A stretch of DNA of 10,092 nucleotides from Gammaproteobacteria bacterium (GTDB lineage: Bacteria; Pseudomonadota; Gammaproteobacteria; Granulosicoccales; Granulosicoccaceae). The stretch is from NCBI GenBank assembly GCA_020444765.1, contig JAGRHW010000081.1:1-10092 (forward strand), in the 5' to 3' direction. Positions 7,019 through 10,092 of the stretch are shown piece after piece. The stretch's first letter is position 1. Each line of letters starts with the position of its first letter. The notes beneath the pieces are model-generated. The model worked only from the letters and a program-made list of their open reading frames with translations. It had not been told where the DNA came from and made no database searches. Made by a program: the position numbers and the translations under genes.

Positions 7019-7039
7019 CTGATATATTCATCAGAATAT
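7019..7039. promoter_or_regulatory. Overlapping palindromes in the cynS-osmC spacer
   Basis: CTGAT-N6-ATCAG (7019-7034) is a perfect inverted repeat that matches the phenol-operon box at 5466-5481 in 12 of 16 positions. It overlaps a second perfect inverted repeat, ATATTC-N4-GAATAT (7024-7039). GAATATC recurs 30 bp on, at 7064-7070. The site is about 80 bp upstream of cynS and about 270 bp upstream of the predicted osmC start of transcription. It could be an activator or repressor site, but no protein can be named. Confidence 0.35.
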
Positions 7040-7136
7040 CAAAGAGTTAATAAGATTTACCGTGAATATCGACATGCTCTTCGGCGCGCATTGTCGTCAT
7101 TGTCATGCTTTGGAGCCGGCACATCTGCACACCTGA

Positions 7137-7198
7137 TTTGTCCAGTTTTCCGCTTTGTTCAACCAGTCATTTACATTGTTGGACATTTCCGGACAAAG
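7137..7198. repeat. Cluster of GGACA/TGTCC motifs in the cynS-osmC spacer
   Basis: The motif GGACA occurs at 7181-7185 and 7191-7195, exactly 10 bp apart, and inverted as TGTCC at 7139-7143. The outer copies extend to a perfect 7-bp inverted repeat, TTTGTCC (7137-7143) and GGACAAA (7191-7197). The regular spacing suggests an operator cluster for cynS, osmC or both. Otherwise the spacer of 6939-7336 holds no gene that I can see. Confidence 0.35.
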
Positions 7199-7268
7199 CA
7201 TGAAAAAGCAAGCTGGATAAATCCACTAAAACCATCATAACATATTGATTTAAATAATATTTACCACC

Positions 7269-7285
7269 TTGGCACGGATCACGCT
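7269..7285 (+). promoter_or_regulatory. Sigma-54 (-24/-12)-type promoter of the osmC operon
   Basis: The sequence TTGGCACGGATCACGCT has a perfect -24 element (TTGGCACG) and the invariant GG-N10-GC spacing (GG 7271-7272, GC 7283-7284). Only the TT of the -12 TTGC is replaced by AC. The predicted start is near 7296, giving a leader of about 40 nt before the osmC ATG at 7337. Its position in a large non-coding spacer, directly ahead of the first gene, supports it. Such a promoter needs a sigma-54 activator, which is not encoded here. Confidence 0.6.
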
Positions 7286-7336
7286 CTCAGGCTTTGTGAA
7301 AGAACTGCATTCATCCAACACTCAAAGGAAACCACC

Positions 7337-7897
7337 ATGCCTGAATTAACCGTTCCAGTAGCTCCTTCCTGTATCCGTCAAACCCTGCGAGAAATCGACA
7401 AAGCCGGACTCAACGCGCTGGGTGAGAAAGGTAAATCCAACCCCGGCGCCGTCGTCACACTCAAGGCCAAGACCGTTTGTGAAGGACAGTTCCGCAATCT
7501 GACTTACATACGCGAACTCGATCCCGTGGTTGTCGACGAGCCACCACACCTGCTCGGCGAAGACACAGCGCCGAATCCTTCGGAAGCCCTGCTGGCCTCG
7601 CTCGGTGCCTGTCTGGCGGTCGGCGTGCACGCGAATGCCACAGCACGCGGGATAAAACTGACCAAACTGGAACTGGCTCTGGAAGGAGACATCAATGTTA
7701 CCGCAGTCTGGGGAACCGGAGATCTGGATGAAAACAAACCGCTGGGATTCACCGCGCTTCGCGTCAAATTCGACGTTGAAACCGAAGCGCCTATCACGAC
7801 AGAGGAACTCGACGACCTGATTCAGCACGCCAAGAAGTGGTCTCCGGTGGCAAACACCATGATGCGTCCTGTTTCCCTGGAATGCTCGCTGAGCTGA
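7337..7897 (+). CDS. OsmC-family protein lacking the second cysteine
   Basis: OsmC/Ohr-family proteins usually reduce organic hydroperoxides with a pair of cysteines. This 186-residue protein has the family core: the first cysteine, Cys92, in EALLASLGACLAVGVHANA (83-101) on the central helix, and the C-terminal segment AKKWSPVANTM (165-175), where the family usually has CPV. Here the second cysteine is Ser169. Other cysteines (12, 48, 183) are not at the family position, so normal thiol peroxidase activity is doubtful. A role as a carrier, a binder or an altered reductase is possible. The ATG at 7337 follows AAAGGA with about 8-nt spacing. It is the first gene behind a sigma-54-type promoter, 37 bp before the next gene, so the two are probably co-transcribed. 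Family assignment is good; function is unknown. Confidence 0.85.
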   Translation: MPELTVPVAPSCIRQTLREIDKAGLNALGEKGKSNPGAVVTLKAKTVCEGQFRNLTYIRELDPVVVDEPPHLLGEDTAPNPSEALLASLGACLAVGVHANATARGIKLTKLELALEGDINVTAVWGTGDLDENKPLGFTALRVKFDVETEAPITTEELDDLIQHAKKWSPVANTMMRPVSLECSLS

Positions 7898-7934
7898 ATT
7901 CAGTCGATGTAAATACAACCCTGGAGTGATGAAC

Positions 7935-9077
7935 ATGACAAGTATCAGCGGAACTACCGCGGCCGAAGTCGCGGTAACGACTAATCACGACCTGTTGTTC
8001 GACAACCTGAAGGATATAGTGCGCGATAAACTCGCGCCCTTGACAACAAAAATCGATCAGGAAGGTTACTACCCGGTCGAGGTGCTGCGTGCTCTCGGCG
8101 AAGCGGGCGCCTATCGCCAGCACCTGGCCTCGCAAAACGGGCATGGCGGTTATGACCTGGTCACCGCGCTGAAGGCGATGGATGTCGTCTCCCGCGAATG
8201 CATGTCGACCGGCTTTATGATGTGGGCGCAGGACGTGCTGGGCTGGTATGTCGAGATGTCCGATAACGCGTATCTCAAGGAAACGCTGCTGCCGCGTATC
8301 GCCAGCGGCGAGGAGCTCGGCGGAACCGCGCTTTCCAATCCCATGAAATATCTGGCCGGTATCGAAGAGCTGTTGCTTTCGGCGGAAGAGACCGAAGACG
8401 GTTTTATCGTGAGCGGCACGCTGCCCTGGGTTTCCAATCTTGGAGAAGGTCACTGGTTTGGTTCGATCTTCAAAATCACCAATGGCGATAATCCGCGTGA
8501 TGCGATGGCTCTGATCAACACCTCCTGGGAAGGCCTGGAAATGAAACGGCTGGTGAAGTTTACCGGCATGGAAGGCACCGGCACCTACAGCCTGCATTTG
8601 AAGAACGTATTCGTCCCGAAAACCCACATCCTCGGCGACCCGCTGGTGCCTTATCTGAAAAAGATGAAGGCCGGCTTCGTGCTGCTGCAAACCGGCATGG
8701 CGACCGGTTTGATCGAAGGCTGTATCGGGCTGTGCGAAGACGTCGAGCCCAAGCTCGGTCACGTCAACTGCTTTCTCGATGATCGACCGGACGAATTGCG
8801 CGAAGAGCTCGACGATGCGCGCGAGGCCATTAACGGGCTGTGTGAGGACGTTTTCAATCCGGACCCGGAATTCATGATCAGTGTGCTGGAGACCCGCCTG
8901 CTCGGTTCCGAGCTTTGCCTGCGGGCGTCAAGCTCGGCCCTGCAACACACCGGCGCCAACGGCTACCTGATCGATGCGCCGGCGCAACGAAAAGTCCGGG
9001 AAGCCTGGTTCGTCGCCATCGTTACACCGGCCATCAAGCATTTGCGCAAGGAGCTGGATGCCATGGCCGCGGCCTGA
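7935..9077 (+). CDS. Acyl-CoA-dehydrogenase-fold flavoprotein, substrate unknown
   Basis: The 380-residue protein has the three-part acyl-CoA dehydrogenase layout: an N-terminal helical domain (about 20-125), a beta domain with TALSNP (131-136), GFIVSGTLPWVSN (156-168) and GTGTYSLHLKNVFVP (214-228), and a C-terminal helical bundle (about 240-375) with the GANGYLID segment (340-347). The usual TEP-x-AGSD loop is replaced. Where the family has the YEGT motif with its catalytic Glu, this protein reads IVTPA (362-366), with Thr364 in the Glu position. It may therefore be a flavin monooxygenase or other non-dehydrogenase relative (as in the DszC/SfnB branch) rather than a beta-oxidation enzyme. 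The frame opens with GTG at 7926 and ATG at 7929. ATG at 7935 is preferred because GGAG at 7923-7926 then has 8-nt spacing. It lies between osmC and the rubredoxin fusion gene. Confidence 0.8.
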   Translation: MTSISGTTAAEVAVTTNHDLLFDNLKDIVRDKLAPLTTKIDQEGYYPVEVLRALGEAGAYRQHLASQNGHGGYDLVTALKAMDVVSRECMSTGFMMWAQDVLGWYVEMSDNAYLKETLLPRIASGEELGGTALSNPMKYLAGIEELLLSAEETEDGFIVSGTLPWVSNLGEGHWFGSIFKITNGDNPRDAMALINTSWEGLEMKRLVKFTGMEGTGTYSLHLKNVFVPKTHILGDPLVPYLKKMKAGFVLLQTGMATGLIEGCIGLCEDVEPKLGHVNCFLDDRPDELREELDDAREAINGLCEDVFNPDPEFMISVLETRLLGSELCLRASSSALQHTGANGYLIDAPAQRKVREAWFVAIVTPAIKHLRKELDAMAAA

Positions 9078-9084
9078 GCCAGCT

Positions 9085-9110
9085 GTCGAGGCGCGGCCAT
9101 GCGCCTCGAC
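9085..9110 (+). other. Perfect 10-bp hairpin between the flavoprotein and rubredoxin genes
   Basis: GTCGAGGCGC (9085-9094) and GCGCCTCGAC (9101-9110) form a GC-rich perfect stem with a 6-nt loop, 7 bp after the stop codon. No T-run follows, so complete Rho-independent termination is unlikely. It may block 3' exonucleases and raise the amount of the first two proteins over the third. The spacer of 9078-9204 holds no gene. Confidence 0.55.
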
Positions 9111-9204
9111 GTCCAAGGCAGCGGGCCATCCGCAACGATTCGATAGTCAAGCCCGTTTTTCCGCAAGGCTTCGGCCTTTTACACACTGAAGCGTTTTTCC
9201 GATC

Positions 9205-10092
9205 ATGACTGAAGCCGAGCAACAAACAGTACGCTGGATCTGCAAAACATGCGGCTGGATCTACGACGAAGCCAAGGGTGACCCCGATAGCGGCATAGCA
9301 CCCGGCACCCGTTTCGAGGATATCCCGGACGACTGGTACTGTCCGCTCTGCGGCGTCGGCAAAGACGACTTTATTACGCTCGAAGCCTATGCCGCGCAAA
9401 AAGCAGCGGCGCCCTCACCCACGCAACCCCGCCGGGCCAAAGGCAAGGTAGGCGGCGAAGACGCAGTGGTCATCGTCGGCAGTGGTATTGCCGGCTGGAC
9501 CGTCGCGGAAAAACTCCGTGAGCTCGACCCTGAACGAACGATCGCCATGATCACGGCCGATGACGGCAGCGTCTATCCCAAACCAACCTTGTCGATGGCG
9601 ATCGCTCAGGGAAGAACGCCGAAGGACCTGGTTGAGATGTCCGGTCCGGAGATGGCGGAAAGGCTGAATGTCACCCTGCAAGCCAACACGCGCGTCCTCG
9701 GCATCAAGCCCAAACAGAAACGTATTACCACCGCCAAGGGTAATGTCAAATACGCTGAGCTGGTTATTGCCATGGGCGCCGGTCAGACCCGTTTACCGCT
9801 GGCAGGAAACGCCGCCGACGATGTACTCAGAGTCAACGACCTGCACAGCTACCGCAAGATGCGTGAAAAACTCAAGCACGGCCCTCGTCATGTCACCCTG
9901 ATCGGGGCCGGTTTGATTGGCGTTGAATTCGCCGAAGACCTGCATGCCGGGGGACATAAGGTGACCATGCTTGATCTTGGTGATCAACTCTTGGGCCGCT
10001 TGATCCCTCCTCAGCTTGCAGCGCGACTGAACAGGACTTTTGCGGCACATGGCATTGAGTTTATCCCGGAAAACAGCGCCAACGAAATCAAC
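9205..10092 (+). CDS. Rubredoxin fused to a rubredoxin reductase-like FAD/NAD oxidoreductase (cut by window end)
   Basis: The protein starts with a rubredoxin domain (residues 9-58) whose iron ligands are Cys13, Cys16, Cys46 and Cys49 in CKTCG and CPLCG. A linker rich in Ala, Pro, Lys and Arg (about 61-84) leads to a pyridine-nucleotide-disulfide oxidoreductase-type domain: FAD motif [10 protein letters not shown] (88-97), LVIAMGAG, and the NAD-binding GAGLIG at 234-239. It probably transfers electrons from NAD(P)H via FAD to its own rubredoxin and then to a partner. It has 296 codons here; the family length suggests that roughly 150 residues are missing. The ATG at 9205 sits 127 bp after the flavoprotein gene without a clear Shine-Dalgarno. 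It is the third gene of the osmC operon by orientation. Rubredoxin and its reductase are often separate proteins, so the fusion is notable. The partner is not known. Confidence 0.9.
   Translation, partial: MTEAEQQTVRWICKTCGWIYDEAKGDPDSGIAPGTRFEDIPDDWYCPLCGVGKDDFITLEAYAAQKAAAPSPTQPRRAKGKVGGEDAVVIVGSGIAGWTVAEKLRELDPERTIAMITADDGSVYPKPTLSMAIAQGRTPKDLVEMSGPEMAERLNVTLQANTRVLGIKPKQKRITTAKGNVKYAELVIAMGAGQTRLPLAGNAADDVLRVNDLHSYRKMREKLKHGPRHVTLIGAGLIGVEFAEDLHAGGHKVTMLDLGDQLLGRLIPPQLAARLNRTFAAHGIEFIPENSANEIN

Noticed and set aside
7894..7903. 10-bp palindrome CTGAATTCAG at the osmC stop codon
   Set aside because: A short palindrome of this kind is expected by chance, and nothing around it suggests a binding site or terminator.
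7346..7936. Minus-strand frame of 196 codons opposite osmC
   Set aside because: It is the shadow of a clear OsmC-family gene and shows no protein family pattern.
7794..8762. Long open frame on the minus strand (322 codons)
   Set aside because: It is antisense to the acyl-CoA-dehydrogenase-like gene, which has clear family motifs. The antisense product has no recognisable domain.
1..10092. tRNA, rRNA, CRISPR arrays, insertion sequences
   Set aside because: I saw no regularly spaced repeats, transposase fragments, terminal inverted repeats or tRNA-like sequences when reading both strands.

Overview
The window looks like a chromosomal or large-plasmid segment from a proteobacterium, most likely a Gammaproteobacterium or Betaproteobacterium. 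The reasons are the Pseudomonas-type multicomponent phenol hydroxylase operon, the sigma-54-type promoter architecture, strong Shine-Dalgarno sequences, and coding regions that are moderately GC-rich beside AT-rich spacers. The genus cannot be told from the sequence alone.

Left half, minus strand (5314 down to 1): a complete phenol hydroxylase operon in the classical order dmpK-L-M-N-O-P: assembly protein P0, beta subunit, effector, diiron alpha subunit, gamma subunit, FAD/[2Fe-2S] reductase. After an AT-rich gap of about 200 bp comes the N-terminal 160 codons of a 2-hydroxymuconic semialdehyde hydrolase (DmpD type), cut by the window edge. Phenol would be hydroxylated to catechol, and DmpD acts later in the meta-cleavage branch. 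The ferredoxin (dmpQ) and catechol 2,3-dioxygenase (dmpB) genes that follow dmpP in the Pseudomonas dmp operon are not at that place here. Upstream of dmpK lie a -24/-12-like promoter and two boxes 31 bp apart that resemble the upstream activating sequences of XylR/DmpR regulators. No regulator gene is in the window.

Middle: a DUF72/YecE-family gene on the plus strand (5627-6469) converges on a cyanase gene, cynS, on the minus strand (6938-6495). A 7-bp inverted repeat lies at their junction.

Right half, plus strand (7337 to the end): three genes in one orientation behind a second sigma-54-type promoter with an intact -24 element. They are an OsmC-family protein that lacks the usual second cysteine, an acyl-CoA-dehydrogenase-fold flavoprotein without the usual catalytic glutamate motif, and a rubredoxin fused to a rubredoxin reductase-like flavoprotein (cut by the window end). 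I do not recognise this trio as a named pathway. It reads as a redox module in which NAD(P)H electrons pass through the fusion protein to rubredoxin and possibly to an acyl-CoA-dehydrogenase-like oxygenase. The roughly 400-bp spacer between cynS and osmC holds several inverted and direct repeats, one of them resembling the phenol-operon activator boxes. This trio is the best candidate in the window for an undescribed system.
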